Below are positions 35,317-48,764 of a DNA stretch of 64,000 nucleotides, one piece after another. The notes under the pieces are model-generated. The model ran no database searches. It saw only the letters and a program-made list of their open reading frames with translations, and was not told the DNA's origin. The stretch is from Enterobacteriaceae bacterium ESL0689 (GTDB lineage: Bacteria; Pseudomonadota; Gammaproteobacteria; Enterobacterales; Enterobacteriaceae). Where the stretch lies: the NCBI GenBank assembly GCA_029433525.1, contig JAQTIF010000002.1, positions 558,001 through 622,000 of the forward strand, in the 5' to 3' direction. The position numbers and the translations under genes are program-made. How positions within the stretch are numbered: the first letter of the stretch is position 1; each line of letters starts with the position of its first letter.

Positions 35317-35846
35317 ACTAGCGTCACCATCATACTAAAGTCCATTTTCAAAATGTGTGGTAATAGAAATATCATTTACCATATTTATTACTTTTACAAA
35401 AGAGTTAAGATTCAATTTCATCTACTTTAATTAAAATATGATAAATTTGTTGGTAATTGATATTCAAAGTTAACATTTTATTATCATTAATATCTATAAT
35501 CACAATAACAAACAAATCTGAATTGGTCATTATTTAACCATTAGCGGTAATTTTTGATGACCACAATAACGTTATAAGTAAAATCTTAATAAAAATAGAT
35601 CATGCCATTATCGCGATCTGTGGATGAGAAGCGGAGACCGAACGCTACGTTACTCATGCTGTAAATAATGAACAATGCATTGATTTTAAATCATATTTTT
35701 CCTTTCGGTGATGTATAAATAACAATGGATGATCGATGAATCTATCTGATGCGAAATGCATGGCCACCTTACTGAAAATCAGAGACAGCTCCTCAATGCA
35801 AAGGGGGTCGCCTGGGTGCACTGAAAATATTTTTCTCAACCAGAGA
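35317..35846. other. AT-rich leuO-leu intergenic region
   Basis: About 530 bases, strongly AT-rich between 35330 and 35620, as expected for an H-NS-bound silencer controlling leuO. The 76-codon minus-strand frame at 35654-35884 overlaps the leu promoter and is taken as chance. No RNA gene is seen. Confidence 0.55.
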
Positions 35847-35875
35847 TTGACATTAAAAGATATATCCGGTAACTC
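35847..35875 (+). promoter_or_regulatory. leu operon promoter
   Basis: TTGACA, 17 bases, then TAACTC. The boxes and the sequence that follows (CTAAGTACATATCG) match the characterised E. coli leu promoter closely. Transcription should start a few bases downstream and run into the leader peptide. Confidence 0.8.
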
Positions 35876-35910
35876 TAAGTACATATCGATTCTATCTGGA
35901 GAATGACTCC

Positions 35911-35997
35911 ATGATTTTTAACGCTCATTTCAACACGCTCCTGCTACTAAGCGCATCCTCTGTGCGCGGCAGGCTGTTGGGCGACGTTCATCACTAA
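35911..35997 (+). CDS. leuL: leu operon leader peptide
   Basis: 28 codons: MIFNAHFNTLLLLSASSVRG and then RLLGDVHH. Four consecutive leucine codons (CTC CTG CTA CTA) at positions 10-13 sense charged leucyl-tRNA. Short of leucine, the ribosome stalls there and the downstream attenuator does not form. GGAGAATGACTCC precedes the ATG. The E. coli leader has the same length and run of leucines. Confidence 0.92.
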   Translation: MIFNAHFNTLLLLSASSVRGRLLGDVHH

Positions 35998-36017
35998 GTC
36001 ATCTCCCGGCAAAAACC

Positions 36018-36048
36018 AAAACCCGCGCAGCAGCGCGGGTTTTTTTAT
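36018..36048 (+). terminator. leu attenuator terminator
   Basis: AAACCCGCGC pairs with GCGCGGGTTT around a three-base loop, followed by a T-run. It lies between leuL and leuA and is the switchable terminator of leucine attenuation. Confidence 0.88.
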
Positions 36049-36092
36049 GTTCGCAAATATCGTATCCCGAATATCGGTTAAGGATTTAAATT

Positions 36093-38755
<2,663 letters not shown>

Positions 38756-38757
38756 TC

Positions 38758-40158
38758 ATGGCAAAAACCTTATATCAAAAATTATTCGATGCCCATGTTA
38801 TCTATGAGGCAGAAAATGAAACACCCTTGTTATATATCGACCGCCATCTGTTGCATGAAGTGACGTCTCCACAAGCTTTCGATGGCTTACGGGCTTACCA
38901 CCGTCGGCTTCGCCAGCCAGGTAAAACGTTCGCCACCATGGATCATAACGTCTCCACCCAGACTAAAGATATCAATGCGGCAGGCGATATGGGACGCATT
39001 CAGATGCAGGCGCTGATGAAAAACTGCCAGCAATTTGGTGTTGAACTCTATGATATCAATCACCCTTATCAGGGTATCGTTCACGTTATGGGGCCAGAGC
39101 AAGGGATCACCTTGCCGGGAATGACCATTGTCTGCGGTGACTCCCATACCGCGACGCACGGTGCCTTTGGCGCGCTGGCTTTCGGTATTGGCACCTCAGA
39201 AGTTGAGCATGTGATGGCGACCCAAACCCTGAAGCAGGCTCGGGCGAAGACCATGAAAATTGAAGTGACAGGGAAAGCCGCGCCGGGGATCACGGCAAAA
39301 GATATCGTCCTGGCGATCATTGGCAAAACCGGCAGCGCCGGGGGAACTGGGCATGTCGTTGAATTTTGTGGTGAAGCGATACGCGCGCTCAGCATGGAAG
39401 GACGGATGACCTTATGCAATATGGCGATTGAAATGGGTGCCAAAGCCGGGCTGGTCGCCCCCGATGAAACAACCTTTAACTACGTCAAAGGACGTTTACA
39501 TGCGCCAAAGGGACAGGATTTCATCGATGCGGTTAACTGGTGGAAAACCCTGTACTCTGATGCTGACGCTACCTTTGACACGGTCATCACCCTGCAAGCG
39601 GAAGAGATTGCGCCACAGGTGACGTGGGGAACCAATCCCGGCCAGGTTATTTCCGTTGATGCAACCATCCCGGACCCAGCCTCCTTTGCCGATCCGATCG
39701 AACGGGCCAGTGTGGAAAAAGCGTTAGCCTATATGGGGCTGCAGCCAGGCATTCCCTTGACAAAAGTCAGCATTGATAAAGTCTTTATTGGTTCCTGTAC
39801 CAATTCACGGATTGAGGATTTACGTGCTGCCGCGGCGATCGCCAAAGGGCGTAAAGTCGCCCCTGGAGTGCAGGCATTAGTCGTTCCGGGATCAGAGCCG
39901 GTAAAAGCGCAGGCAGAGGCGGAAGGGCTGGATAAGATCTTCCTCGACGCTGGCTTTGAATGGCGCCTGCCGGGGTGCTCCATGTGTCTGGCGATGAATG
40001 ATGATCGCCTGGCACCCGGTGAGCGCTGCGCCGCCACCAGCAATCGTAACTTTGAAGGCCGTCAGGGACGCGGTGGACGTACCCACTTAGTCAGCCCGGC
40101 GATGGCCGCCGCCGCCGCAGTGACGGGCCATTTTACTGATATTCGCGATATTAAATAA
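38758..40158 (+). CDS. leuC: 3-isopropylmalate dehydratase large subunit
   Basis: 466 residues. It carries the [4Fe-4S] cluster that isomerises 2- to 3-isopropylmalate with LeuD. Cluster cysteines are visible in [12 protein letters not shown] near 345 and [10 protein letters not shown] near 407. [20 protein letters not shown] near 127 is the substrate-binding stretch. It starts two bases after leuB. Confidence 0.98.
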   Translation: MAKTLYQKLFDAHVIYEAENETPLLYIDRHLLHEVTSPQAFDGLRAYHRRLRQPGKTFATMDHNVSTQTKDINAAGDMGRIQMQALMKNCQQFGVELYDINHPYQGIVHVMGPEQGITLPGMTIVCGDSHTATHGAFGALAFGIGTSEVEHVMATQTLKQARAKTMKIEVTGKAAPGITAKDIVLAIIGKTGSAGGTGHVVEFCGEAIRALSMEGRMTLCNMAIEMGAKAGLVAPDETTFNYVKGRLHAPKGQDFIDAVNWWKTLYSDADATFDTVITLQAEEIAPQVTWGTNPGQVISVDATIPDPASFADPIERASVEKALAYMGLQPGIPLTKVSIDKVFIGSCTNSRIEDLRAAAAIAKGRKVAPGVQALVVPGSEPVKAQAEAEGLDKIFLDAGFEWRLPGCSMCLAMNDDRLAPGERCAATSNRNFEGRQGRGGRTHLVSPAMAAAAAVTGHFTDIRDIK

Positions 40159-40169
40159 GGAACCCTGAC

Positions 40170-40775
40170 ATGGCAGAGAAATTTACCCAACACACCGGTC
40201 TGGTTGTTCCGCTGGATGCGGCAAACGTTGACACCGATGCGATTATCCCCAAACAATTTTTGCAGAAGATAACACGCAGTGGTTTTGGCGCCCATCTGTT
40301 TAATGACTGGCGTTTTCTGGACGATAAAGGGCAGCAGCCCAACCCGGACTTTGTGCTTAACTTCCCGGAATACCAGGGCGCCTCCATTCTGCTGGCACGG
40401 GAAAACTTCGGTTGTGGGTCGTCCCGTGAACATGCGCCGTGGGCATTAACGGACTACGGCTTCAAAGTCATCATCGCCCCCAGTTTCGCTGATATTTTTT
40501 ACGGCAATAGCTTTAACAATCAATTGCTACCGGTAAAACTGAGCGAAGAACAGGTTGATGCGCTTTTTCAGCTGGTTCAGGCCAGCCCCGGTATCCGCTT
40601 CGAAGTCGATCTGGAAGCGGAAGAGGTGAAAGCGGGAGATAAAATCTACCCCTTTAAAATCGACGCCTTCCGCCGCTATTGCATGCTCAACGGCCTTGAT
40701 AGTATCGGTCTGACTCTCCAGCACGAAGCTGCCATTGCTGCCTATGAGGATAATCTGCCGGCTTTTATGCGCTAA
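40170..40775 (+). CDS. leuD: 3-isopropylmalate dehydratase small subunit
   Basis: 201 residues, swivel-domain partner of LeuC. Signature stretches are [14 protein letters not shown] near 24 and [18 protein letters not shown] near 72. It follows leuC by 11 bases with AAGGAA before ATG. In E. coli setA and sgrR/sgrS come next; here only 165 bases separate it from the thiamine riboswitch. Confidence 0.97.
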   Translation: MAEKFTQHTGLVVPLDAANVDTDAIIPKQFLQKITRSGFGAHLFNDWRFLDDKGQQPNPDFVLNFPEYQGASILLARENFGCGSSREHAPWALTDYGFKVIIAPSFADIFYGNSFNNQLLPVKLSEEQVDALFQLVQASPGIRFEVDLEAEEVKAGDKIYPFKIDAFRRYCMLNGLDSIGLTLQHEAAIAAYEDNLPAFMR

Positions 40776-40940
40776 TCCGGCTCACTGACTGCCTGCTGGC
40801 CTCGCCGGTGGGCAGCGCCCATCACCGACGCCATGCCAGTAAAGAAACATCAGCCCCGTTTCATGGCAGAAAATCCGGGGGAATATCACCGGCACCATAA
40901 CTGCTTTGCCTTCACCGGCAAAATCATTACACTATCGCCG

Positions 40941-41047
40941 GACTCAACGGGGTGCCGATAAAAATATGTCTATGCTGAACAGACATATCTGGCTGAGAAG
41001 ATACCCGTCGAACCTGATCCGGATAACGCCGGCGAAGGGATTTGAGG
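40941..41047 (+). promoter_or_regulatory. TPP riboswitch (THI element)
   Basis: The aptamer begins ACTCAACGGGGTGCC, contains GGCTGAGAAGATACCCG and then AACCTGATCCGGATAACGCC, ending GCGAAGGGATTTGAG. These are the conserved thi-box parts that bind thiamine pyrophosphate. It ends about 43 bases before the thiB start, so ligand most likely blocks translation or early elongation of thiBPQ. Confidence 0.93.
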
Positions 41048-41089
41048 CTGACTCAAAATCCTTTGCCACTCTATTTTGTGAGGTGCAAA

Positions 41090-42073
41090 GTGTTGAAAAA
41101 ATTACTGCCACTCCTGGCGCTGGTCGCCATTCCCGCGTTCGCCAGACCAACGCTCACCGTCTATACCTATGACTCTTTCGCCGCCGAATGGGGCCCCGGG
41201 CCTGTTGTCAAAAAAGCGTTTGAAAATGAGTGTGATTGTGAACTGAAATTCATCGCGCTGGAAGATGGCGTATCATTGCTTAATCGTCTGCGGATGGAAG
41301 GAAAAAACAGCAAAGCCGATGTGGTGCTGGGACTGGATAACAATTTACTCGAAGCGGCGACCCAGAGTCAGTTATTTGCTAAAAGCCACATCGCCACCGA
41401 TGCCGTCACCCTACCGGGTGGCTGGGATAACGACACTTTCGTTCCTTACGATTATGGTTATTTCGCCTTCGTCTACGATAAAAACAAGCTAAAAAATCCA
41501 CCGACCAGCCTGCACGAACTGGTCGAAAGCCCACAAAAATGGCGCATCATCTATCAGGATCCGCGCACCAGCACCCCTGGGCTTGGGCTGCTATTGTGGA
41601 TGCAAAAAGTGTATGGCGACCAGACAGCCGATGCCTGGCACAAGCTGGCCAGCAAAACAGTGACGGTCACCAAAGGCTGGAGTGAAGCCTATGGTCTGTT
41701 CCTGAAAGGGGAAGGCGATATGGTGCTCAGTTACACCACCTCACCAGCCTACCACATCATTGCCGAAAAACAGGATCACTATGCGGCGGCCATGTTTAGC
41801 GAAGGTCACTATCTACAGGTCGAAGTGGCAGCCAGAACCCTCGCCAGTCCGCATCCTGAGCTGGCAGAAAAATTCCTTCGCTTTATGCTCACCCCCGCCT
41901 TTCAGAGTGCGATCCCCACCGGTAACTGGATGTATCCGGTCACTGCGATCCCCCTGCCAGCTGGCTTTGCGGAACTGGCAAAACCACAACAGGCGCTGCA
42001 ATTTACGCCACAACAGGTCGCTGAACAACGACAGAGCTGGGTGAATACATGGCAACGCGCGGTCAGCCGCTAA
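41090..42073 (+). CDS. thiB: Thiamine/TPP-binding periplasmic protein ThiB
   Basis: 327 residues from GTG 41090 (behind GAGGTG), the E. coli length. The longer in-frame start at 41042 lies inside the riboswitch and is rejected. A signal peptide (LKKLLPLLALVAIPAFA) is followed by TVYTYDSFAAEWGPGP, then LGLDNNLL and GNWMYPVT. It delivers thiamine, TMP or TPP to ThiPQ. It overlaps thiP by 25 bases. Confidence 0.96.
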   Translation: MLKKLLPLLALVAIPAFARPTLTVYTYDSFAAEWGPGPVVKKAFENECDCELKFIALEDGVSLLNRLRMEGKNSKADVVLGLDNNLLEAATQSQLFAKSHIATDAVTLPGGWDNDTFVPYDYGYFAFVYDKNKLKNPPTSLHELVESPQKWRIIYQDPRTSTPGLGLLLWMQKVYGDQTADAWHKLASKTVTVTKGWSEAYGLFLKGEGDMVLSYTTSPAYHIIAEKQDHYAAAMFSEGHYLQVEVAARTLASPHPELAEKFLRFMLTPAFQSAIPTGNWMYPVTAIPLPAGFAELAKPQQALQFTPQQVAEQRQSWVNTWQRAVSR

Positions 42074-43656
42074 ATAGCGCAACGCTGATACCTGGACTGA
42101 TTGCCAGTCTGTTGCTGAGCAGCGTCGCGCTGACTGCTTTTCTGGCACTGTGGTTCAGTGCGCCAGAAAAGCAGTGGCGGGCATTATTCGAGGGAGGTTA
42201 TCTGTGGCATGTGATCGGTTTTTCCTTCACCCAGGCGACTCTCTCCACCCTGCTGTCGGTTATTCCCGCGATCTTCCTCGCCAGAGCGCTGTATCGTCGC
42301 CGTTTTACCGGCCGCGTGCTCTTACTGCGGCTATGTGCGATGACCTTTATCCTGCCCGTGCTGGTCGCGGTATTTGGTCTTCTTAGCGTCTATGGCCGTG
42401 AGGGCTGGCTGGCGACTTTGTGCCATATTCTCGGCTGGCAATGGAATTACTCGCCTTACGGTTTAGCGGGTATTTTGCTGGCGCATGTTTTTTTCAATCT
42501 TCCGATGGCCACCCGCCTGCTCTTACAGACACTGGAAAACATTCCTGGTGAACAACGTCAGATGGCGGCACAGCTCGGTATGCGCGGCTATCACTTTTTC
42601 CGCCTGGTGGAATGGCCCTGGCTACGGCGGCCTGTGCTACCAATCGCAGCACTCATTTTTATGCTCTGTTTCGCCAGTTTTGCTGTCGTATTGTCACTGG
42701 GCGGTGGCCCGCGCGCGACAACCATTGAGCTGGCGATCTACCAGGCACTCAATTTTGATTATGATCCTGCTCGCGCGGCGATGCTGGCGCTGATCCAGAT
42801 AGCGTGCTGTCTCGGGCTGGTACTGCTCGCCCAGCGGCTGAGTAAAACGGTGGCTATCGGCACCTCGTACCGTGCTCACTGGCGTGATCCCGATGATTCG
42901 CTGCTCAGCCGACTGACTGACACGATACTGATTATCAGCATGTTACTGTTATTACTGCCACCGCTGCTGGCGGTGATCGTCGATGGCCTCAATCATCAGT
43001 TACTCCCGGCGTTAATGCAACCGGGGTTATGGCAGGCCGTGGCGACATCCCTGCGTATCGCGCTGGTCGCCGGGCTACTGAGCGTGACCCTGACCATCAT
43101 GCTGCTGTGGAGTAGCCGGGAGCTGCGCCTTCAGCACCATCCACTGGCTGCCCAGGCAATGGAATTAAGCGGCATGGTGATCCTCGCCATGCCAGGGATT
43201 GTGCTGGCAACGGGACTCTTTTTATTATTCAACAATCGCACTAACGTGTCTGATGTGGTGGAGATGATCGTGATTGTCATCAACGCCCTGATGGCAATCC
43301 CCTACGCCCTGAAAGTGCTGGACCATCCCATGCGCGATATCGCGATACGCTACAATATGCTCTGCCAGGCTTCCGCTATTCTCGGCCTGAATCGCCTGCG
43401 GCTCATTGAATTACGTGCCTTACAACGCCCTATCAGCCAGGCACTGGCCTTTGCCTGCGTCTTATCTGTCGGGGATTTCGGCGCTATTGCCCTGTTTGGC
43501 AATCCGGACTTTCGCACCCTGCCTTTTTATCTGTATCAACAAATGGGCGCTTATCGCAGCCAGCAAGGTGCGGTGAGCGCCTTGCTGCTGCTGCTGCTAT
43601 GCTTTTTACTCTTTACTGTGATAGAAAAACTGCCACGACGCCATGTTAAAACTTAA
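42049..43656 (+). CDS. thiP: Thiamine ABC transporter permease ThiP
   Basis: 535 residues, about twelve membrane helices in two homologous halves. Each half has an EAA-type loop that touches ThiQ ([18 protein letters not shown] near 165 and a second near 455). It overlaps thiB by 25 and thiQ by 14 bases. Confidence 0.95.
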   Translation: MATRGQPLNSATLIPGLIASLLLSSVALTAFLALWFSAPEKQWRALFEGGYLWHVIGFSFTQATLSTLLSVIPAIFLARALYRRRFTGRVLLLRLCAMTFILPVLVAVFGLLSVYGREGWLATLCHILGWQWNYSPYGLAGILLAHVFFNLPMATRLLLQTLENIPGEQRQMAAQLGMRGYHFFRLVEWPWLRRPVLPIAALIFMLCFASFAVVLSLGGGPRATTIELAIYQALNFDYDPARAAMLALIQIACCLGLVLLAQRLSKTVAIGTSYRAHWRDPDDSLLSRLTDTILIISMLLLLLPPLLAVIVDGLNHQLLPALMQPGLWQAVATSLRIALVAGLLSVTLTIMLLWSSRELRLQHHPLAAQAMELSGMVILAMPGIVLATGLFLLFNNRTNVSDVVEMIVIVINALMAIPYALKVLDHPMRDIAIRYNMLCQASAILGLNRLRLIELRALQRPISQALAFACVLSVGDFGAIALFGNPDFRTLPFYLYQQMGAYRSQQGAVSALLLLLLCFLLFTVIEKLPRRHVKT

Positions 43657-44401
43657 TCAACTCACCGGGCAGTATCCCGATCTGACCCTGTGTTTTTCCC
43701 TGACAGTGCAGCCAGGCGAACGTATCGCGATACTGGGTTCCAGTGGTTCCGGAAAAAGTACGCTACTGAATATGATCGCCGGTTTTTTGCCAGCCAGCCA
43801 CGGTACGCTGTTACTTAACGGTCAGGATCATACGACAACCCCACCGTCGCGGCGTCCGGTATCCATGCTATTTCAGGAAAATAATCTCTTTAGTCATCTG
43901 ACTATCGGCCAGAATATCGCGCTGGGTCTCCATCCGGGTCTCAAAATCACCGCCACACAGCGAGAACATCTGTACGCGCTGGCCAAAAAAATGGCGATAT
44001 ATGAGCTGCTTGACCGATTACCCGGCGAGCTCTCCGGCGGTCAGCGACAACGTGCTGCGCTGGCGCGTTGTCTGGTACGCAACCAGCCGGTATTGCTGCT
44101 GGATGAGCCTTTTTCGGCACTCGACCCGGCACTGCGTCAGGAGATGCTGGCACTCGTTGCCGACATTTGCCAGCAACAGCATCTGACACTGTTAATGGTC
44201 ACCCATAACGAGGAAGATGCAGCATTCATTGCCCCGCGTTCACTGATCGTGGCCAATCATCAGATAACCCAGGATGGCGCAACCCGGACGCTGTTAAGGG
44301 GTCATTATCACGCCGTTCATCTCGCGGAAATTAATGGCTCAATACCTGGCGCAGAATCGCGCCATACACCGGCATCAACGGATGATTCAGCACTGCGATA
44401 A
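43643..44401 (+). CDS. thiQ: Thiamine ABC transporter ATPase ThiQ, extended C-terminus
   Basis: 252 residues, about 20 more than E. coli ThiQ (232). Walker [11 protein letters not shown] is near 32, the Q-loop in [12 protein letters not shown], the signature [14 protein letters not shown] near 130, Walker [14 protein letters not shown] and the H-loop MVTHNEEDA. The last ~20 residues ([17 protein letters not shown]) are read through the 3' end of convergent yabI, with which it overlaps by 71 bases. The normal stop seems to have been lost, but the ATPase core is intact. Confidence 0.93.
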   Translation: MLKLNQLTGQYPDLTLCFSLTVQPGERIAILGSSGSGKSTLLNMIAGFLPASHGTLLLNGQDHTTTPPSRRPVSMLFQENNLFSHLTIGQNIALGLHPGLKITATQREHLYALAKKMAIYELLDRLPGELSGGQRQRAALARCLVRNQPVLLLDEPFSALDPALRQEMLALVADICQQQHLTLLMVTHNEEDAAFIAPRSLIVANHQITQDGATRTLLRGHYHAVHLAEINGSIPGAESRHTPASTDDSALR

Positions 44402-45095
44402 TCGCGCCCCCGGCCATGATAGTGGTCACGGGAGCCAGCCATTGCAGACGTGCACGAGGCAGATAAGCTGACAGACGATCATCCACTTTATCACCGCGCC
44501 AGTAGCGCCAGCATAACCACCCTGCCAGACAAAGCAGTAGCGTGCTGATTAACAACAGTCCTTTAAAACTGGCACTGTATTCATCCGCCGGAATATCCGT
44601 CACCGCGCCAGCAAGTATCCCGGGCATAAAGTACAGCGGCGGCCACAACAGGCAGCCAGCGATATTCGGTAACAGGAACTTTTTTACCGGCAGACCCAGC
44701 ATCCCGGCGACCATCGGCACCAGGGGACGCACCGGGCCAATAAAGCGGCCACCGAGGACAGTGATCATACTGTGCTGATGCAGCGCCCAGCTTGTTTTGT
44801 CGAGCAATCCACGATACCGCTTGATAAAAGACCAGCGATGTAAAGAGTTCTTAAAACGGCGCCCCAGCCAGAATGAAATCCAGTCACCGCACAAACAGCC
44901 AATCATCGCCGCCAGCCATGCCTGCCAGAAGTCGATCTCACCACTACCGATCAGCGCACCGAGCCCGATCATCATGAAAGCGCCAGGAAATACCAGCCCA
45001 ACCAACACCAGTGACTCGAGGAAAGCCACCAGCATCACCGCGATAAGCGCCCAGGTCGCAGACTGCGCGACAAAGTTATCCAGCACTGTTTGCAT
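44331..45095 (-). CDS. yabI: DedA-family membrane protein YabI
   Basis: 254 residues from the ATG that gives [12 protein letters not shown], as in E. coli; an upstream ATG at 45110 is in frame but less likely. The DedA core shows [14 protein letters not shown], then [12 protein letters not shown] and [17 protein letters not shown], with several membrane helices. The family contributes to membrane homeostasis and lipid carrier flipping. It converges on thiQ and is the last collinear gene before the IS cluster; in E. coli araC would follow. Confidence 0.93.
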   Translation of the reverse strand: MQTVLDNFVAQSATWALIAVMLVAFLESLVLVGLVFPGAFMMIGLGALIGSGEIDFWQAWLAAMIGCLCGDWISFWLGRRFKNSLHRWSFIKRYRGLLDKTSWALHQHSMITVLGGRFIGPVRPLVPMVAGMLGLPVKKFLLPNIAGCLLWPPLYFMPGILAGAVTDIPADEYSASFKGLLLISTLLLCLAGWLCWRYWRGDKVDDRLSAYLPRARLQWLAPVTTIMAGGAIIAVLNHPLMPVYGAILRQVLSH

Positions 45096-45379
45096 AATAT
45101 CCTCGTCCATAAAATGAAATATGACTTTTCCACAATCATCATGCTTTCGTCAATTCATGAATGATCTGGGCAGGTTATTAGCTGTGTCGCTTATTTTCTG
45201 AGGAAAAAAAGCGGCTATCAGTCAGAATATGCTGTCCTGATAGAGATATCGGTAAGTGTCAAAGCACTTACCGGCGGGAGGGGGGGACAGCTATCCTGAC
45301 ACTGAGGTCGGGCTTTCTTACGTCTGTTGTCGTCCAGTGAGAGTTGCTGAGAAATATCAGTTATGGCACCCTGAATGGG
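45096..45379. other. Unresolved accessory sequence
   Basis: Sequence between yabI and the IS3 fragment. On the minus strand it contains an open stretch (QLSLDDNRRKKARPQCQ) and a CFDTYR motif with TTGACACTTACCG that resembles the VgrG-like remnant near 1577. No gene is recognised; it is likely debris linked to the left-edge islet. Confidence 0.3.
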
Positions 45380-45550
45380 GCTCGCTGAAAAGGATCCAAA
45401 AATTGAGGGATATCTGGCTGCCCGTCGTGGTGCGGCCGCTGGTTTTATCTGTACCTGATAACCGACCTGTACAGTCGGAAAATCACGAGCTGTGAGGTCC
45501 ATGAAATAGGAAGTGGTGAACTGGCAGCCGGGTGGCCTGTAGCTGCACAA
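45380..45550 (+). mobile_element. IS3-family orfB fragment
   Basis: One frame reads RWFYLYLITDLYSRKITSCE followed by VHEIGSGELAAGW, the DDE integrase core typical of IS3-family OrfB. It is open for only a few dozen codons and has lost both ends. Confidence 0.7.
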
Positions 45551-45559
45551 CTAATACGC

Positions 45560-45793
45560 CACTGGTTTAACATAAAACCAGCATTTGCATTTGATTCACT
45601 ATCGAGAACATTGGCATTAGAATCTGATGCCACAATCTTACCTGATTCACAGGTTAACAGTGACATTATGAAAATGTCATGGGCTATGAAATATGAGCAG
45701 ATAAATAACGGGATAATTAAACTTACCCAGATATGGAAAAGTATAAAAGGAATTAAAAGATTGAAGGAGCAACTAAATAGCTGCGCCAAATAG
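45560..45793 (+). pseudogene. Unrecognised C-terminal gene fragment
   Basis: An open stretch of about 78 codons (FNIKPAFAFDSLSRTLALES at its start, ending KEQLNSCAK) stops just before the IS630 end. The composition is protein-like and it has no start codon of its own. It looks like the tail of a gene cut off by IS3 debris. No family is recognised. Confidence 0.3.
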
Positions 45794-45798
45794 TAGAT

Positions 45799-46729
45799 CA
45801 CTTTGAGGGAACTCAGCCCGGATTTTGCGATCTGATCAATCGACAAACATCACAAATCACCAGCCGGACTGAGCGATGACGATCATAGCACCAATACCCC
45901 GTGACGAACGACGCCTGATGCAGAAAACTATCCATAAAACACGCGATAAAAATCATGCCCGCAGGCTGACCGCCATGCTGATGTTGAGCCGCGGGTTCAG
46001 TGTCAGCGATGTTGCCCGAACATTCTGCTGTGCTCGCTCATCCATCGGCCGATGGATTAACTGGTTTACCCTGTATGGCGCGGAAGGCCTGATATCACTG
46101 AGTCCGGGCCGTGAACGCAAATGGCCATTTGAACAAATCTGCAAACTGCTGGTTCTGCTCGTCAGCCGCTCTCCCGGTGATTTCGGTTATCAGCGCTCCC
46201 GCTGGAGCACCGAACTGCTGGCAATAAAAATCAATGAGATAACCGGATGCAAACTTCATCCCGACACAGTCCGCCGCTGGCTGCCTTCTGCGGGGCTGGT
46301 GTGGCGCAGAGCGGCACCCACTCTGCATATACGCGATCCACATAAAGAAGAGAAAATGGCGGCAATCCATAACGCGCTGGAGCAATGCAGCGCAGAAAAT
46401 CCGGTGTTTTACGAGGATGAAGTGGATATTCATCTCAACCCGAAAATCGGTGCTGACTGGCAGTTACGCGGACAGCAAAAACGGGTGGTCACACCGGGTC
46501 AGAATGAAAAATATTATCTGGCCGGTGCATTGCATAGTGGTACAGGTAAAGTCAGTTACGTGGGCGGCAGTAGCAAAGCCTCATCTTTATTTATCAGCCT
46601 GTTAGAACATCTGAAAGCAACGTATCGCCGGGCAAAGACGATAACACTTATCGTGGATAACTACATTATTCACAAGAGTGAGAAAACACGAGACTGGCTG
46701 AAAGCGAACCCGAAGTTCAGGGTAATTTA
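45799..46729 (+). mobile_element. IS630-family element, 3' end lost
   Basis: The terminal repeat (TGAGGGAACTCAGCCCGG, from 45806) is followed by a transposase starting ATG 45876. The helix-turn-helix has GFSVSDVARTF and IGRWINWFT, and the DDE domain has YEDEVDIHLNPKIGADWQLR and TLIVDNYIIH. After 284 codons the frame is cut at NPKFRVI by the end of an IS903-like element, losing the last catalytic Glu region. It is non-autonomous. The 5' part matches the remnant at 1888-2128. Confidence 0.85.
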
Positions 46730-46862
46730 GGCTTTGTTGAATAAATCAGAGGCAGTCGATGGAGTCTATGGTTCCCTCGGATACATCCGTTATGCGATCC
46801 GGACACTATGCGGCATACCCAACGACGTCATTCGATTCAGCGCTTTGATCATCGCCATCGCT
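46730..46862 (-). mobile_element. IS903-like (IS5 family) end fragment
   Basis: It begins with the terminal repeat GGCTTTGTTGAATAAATC, and the minus strand encodes the transposase C-terminus (NRMTSLGIPHSVRIA type). About 130 bases remain. The same end occurs at 58514 with a longer remnant. Confidence 0.75.
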
Positions 46863-46938
46863 TGCCATCAACAGTGTCTACCCGCAGACCCATGTCCAGT
46901 TGTGCATCATTCACATGGTACGCAACAGTCTGAAATAC
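46863..46938 (+). mobile_element. IS256-family transposase fragment
   Basis: 25 codons in one frame read AINSVYPQTHVQLCIIHMVR and then NSLKYG, a well-known block of IS256/Mutator transposases. It is bounded by the IS903-like fragment and IS1, and no other part of the element is present. Confidence 0.75.
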
Positions 46939-47722
46939 GGTCATGTATTCAACGTGTTTATCATGTTGTATAATCACTCTTTTTAACAGGTGCGCCAGAT
47001 GGCTAAAATTGATGTAACATGCCCGTTTTGTCAACAAACTGAACCCGTTAAAAAGCATGGTCTGGGCAAAGCTGGATTTCAGCGCTATCGCTGTCAGTCA
47101 TGCTGCCGTACTTTCCAGCTCGATTACGCTTACCGTGCCTGCCAGCCCGGCATGAAAGAACAAATTGTTGACCTTGCCATGAATAATGCCGGTATCCGCG
47201 ATACCGCAAGGACTCTGCATATCAGCATTAATGCTGTTGTCCGCACTTTAAAAAACTCGCCCTACGATGTGTAACCACGTTTCCGCTGGATAATCAGCAA
47301 ATCCAGCTTATCTGTGAAGTAGATGAGATGTGGTCTTTTGTCGGCAGTAAAAAGCAGCAACGCTGGCTGTGGTATGCATGGGAGCCTCGCCTCACACGAA
47401 TTATTGCTCATACTTTTGGACGCAGAAGCAAAAAGACACTGCGCAGGTTACTGAAATTATTGTCAGGTTTTAATGTTGCCTTCTGGTGTACCGATAACTT
47501 CAGTGCTTATGATCTGCTGCCGGATGAAAAACATATCAGGGGTAAGCTTTATACACAGCGGATTGAACGGGAAAACCTGAATTTGCGTAACCGATTAAAG
47601 CGACTGAATCGTAAGACTCTGGGGTACTCAAAATCTTTTGAAATGCATGACAGGATCATTGGTACTTTTATTGAGCGCGAATATTATGTTTGAGACGAAA
47701 TAAACACATTGAATACATCACC
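46939..47722 (+). mobile_element. IS1-family element, copy 1
   Basis: 784 bases with inverted ends GGTCATGTATTCAACGTG and its partner ...GAATACATCACC. insA (46999-47274) has two zinc-finger CxxC pairs (CPFC, CQSC) and a helix-turn-helix. insB' (to 47693) has the DDE-type stretch EVDEMWSFVGSKKQQRW and TDNFSAYDLL. The TTTAAAAAACTC site at the end of insA is the expected -1 frameshift signal. The left flank TGAAATAC and right flank CGGATAAT differ, so this copy no longer has a target duplication. Confidence 0.9.
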
Positions 47723-47730
47723 CGGATAAT

Positions 47731-48514
47731 GGTCATGTATTCAACGTGTTTATCATGTTGTATAATCACTCTTTTTAACCGGTGCGCCAGATGGCTAAAA
47801 TTGATGTAACATGCCCGTTTTGTCAACAAACTGAACCCGTTAAAAAGCATGGTCTGGGCAAAGCTGGATTTCAGCGCTATCGCTGTCAGTCATGCTGCCG
47901 TACTTTCCAGGTCGATTACGCTTACCGTGCCTGCCAGCCCGGCATGAAAGAACAAATTGTTGACCTTGCCATGAATAATGCCGGTATCCGCGATACCGCA
48001 AGGACTCTGCATATCAGCATTAATGCCGTTGTCCGCACTTTAAAAAACTCGCCCCACGATGTGTAACCACGTTTCCGCTGGATAATCAGCAAATCCAGCT
48101 TATCTGTGAAGTGGATGAGATGTGGTCTTTTGTCGGCAGTAAAAAGCAGCAACGCTGGCTGTGGTATGCATGGGAGCCTCGCCTCACACGAATTATTGCT
48201 CATACTTTTGGACGCAGAAGCAAAAAGACACTGCGCAGGTTACTGAAATTATTGTCAGGTTTTAATGTTGCCTTCTGGTGTACAGATAACTTCAGTGCTT
48301 ATGATCTGCTGCCGGATGAAAAACATATCAGGGGTAAGCTTTATACACAGCGGATTGAACGGGAAAACCTGAATTTGCGTAACCGATTAAAGCGACTGAA
48401 TCGTAAGACTCTGGGGTACTCAAAATCTTTTGAAATGCATGACAGGATCATCGGTACTTTTATTGAGCGCGAATATTATGTTTGAGACGAGATAAACACA
48501 TTGAATACATCACC
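47731..48514 (+). mobile_element. IS1-family element, copy 2 (tandem)
   Basis: 784 bases, nearly identical to copy 1 with a handful of substitutions; insA starts at 47791. It is bracketed by CGGATAAT on both sides (47723-47730 and 48515-48522), an 8-bp duplication. Same orientation as copy 1, eight bases apart. insA, the A6C slip site and insB' are all intact. Confidence 0.92.
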
Positions 48515-48764
48515 CGGATAATGCGGTAACGGAAAGCTTTTTTCATAGTATAGGAACCCATATTATTCATGATTGTGATTACAAAACCTAGGAGTTAACA
48601 AAAAAAGCACTATTTGAATATATTGAAATTTATTATAATCGGGTTCGTCGTCATTTAGCCAACGGTGGGATATCGCCAGAGCAATATGAAAAACAATATT
48701 ACCAAAACAACAAAATCATTGAGGAGTCATCTACCTACTGTTTTGGCGAAGATCAACTAATTTA
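48515..48764 (+). mobile_element. IS3-family orfB C-terminal fragment
   Basis: Starting in the IS1 target duplication, one frame reads DNAVTESFFHSIGTHIIHDC, then after an in-frame TAG, ALFEYIEIYYNRVRRHLANG, ending at TAG 48762-48764. This is the last catalytic Glu region of an IS3-type integrase. The 5' part was lost when IS1 joined it to IS256 sequence. Confidence 0.8.

Noticed and set aside
35654..35884. 76-codon minus-strand frame in the leuO-leuL spacer
   Set aside because: It covers the leu promoter, which closely matches the characterised one; the frame has no ribosome site.
45445..45846. 133-codon minus-strand frame with hydrophobic stretch
   Set aside because: It runs antisense through the IS3 orfB fragment and the end of the IS630 element; the plus-strand reading is the one with homology.
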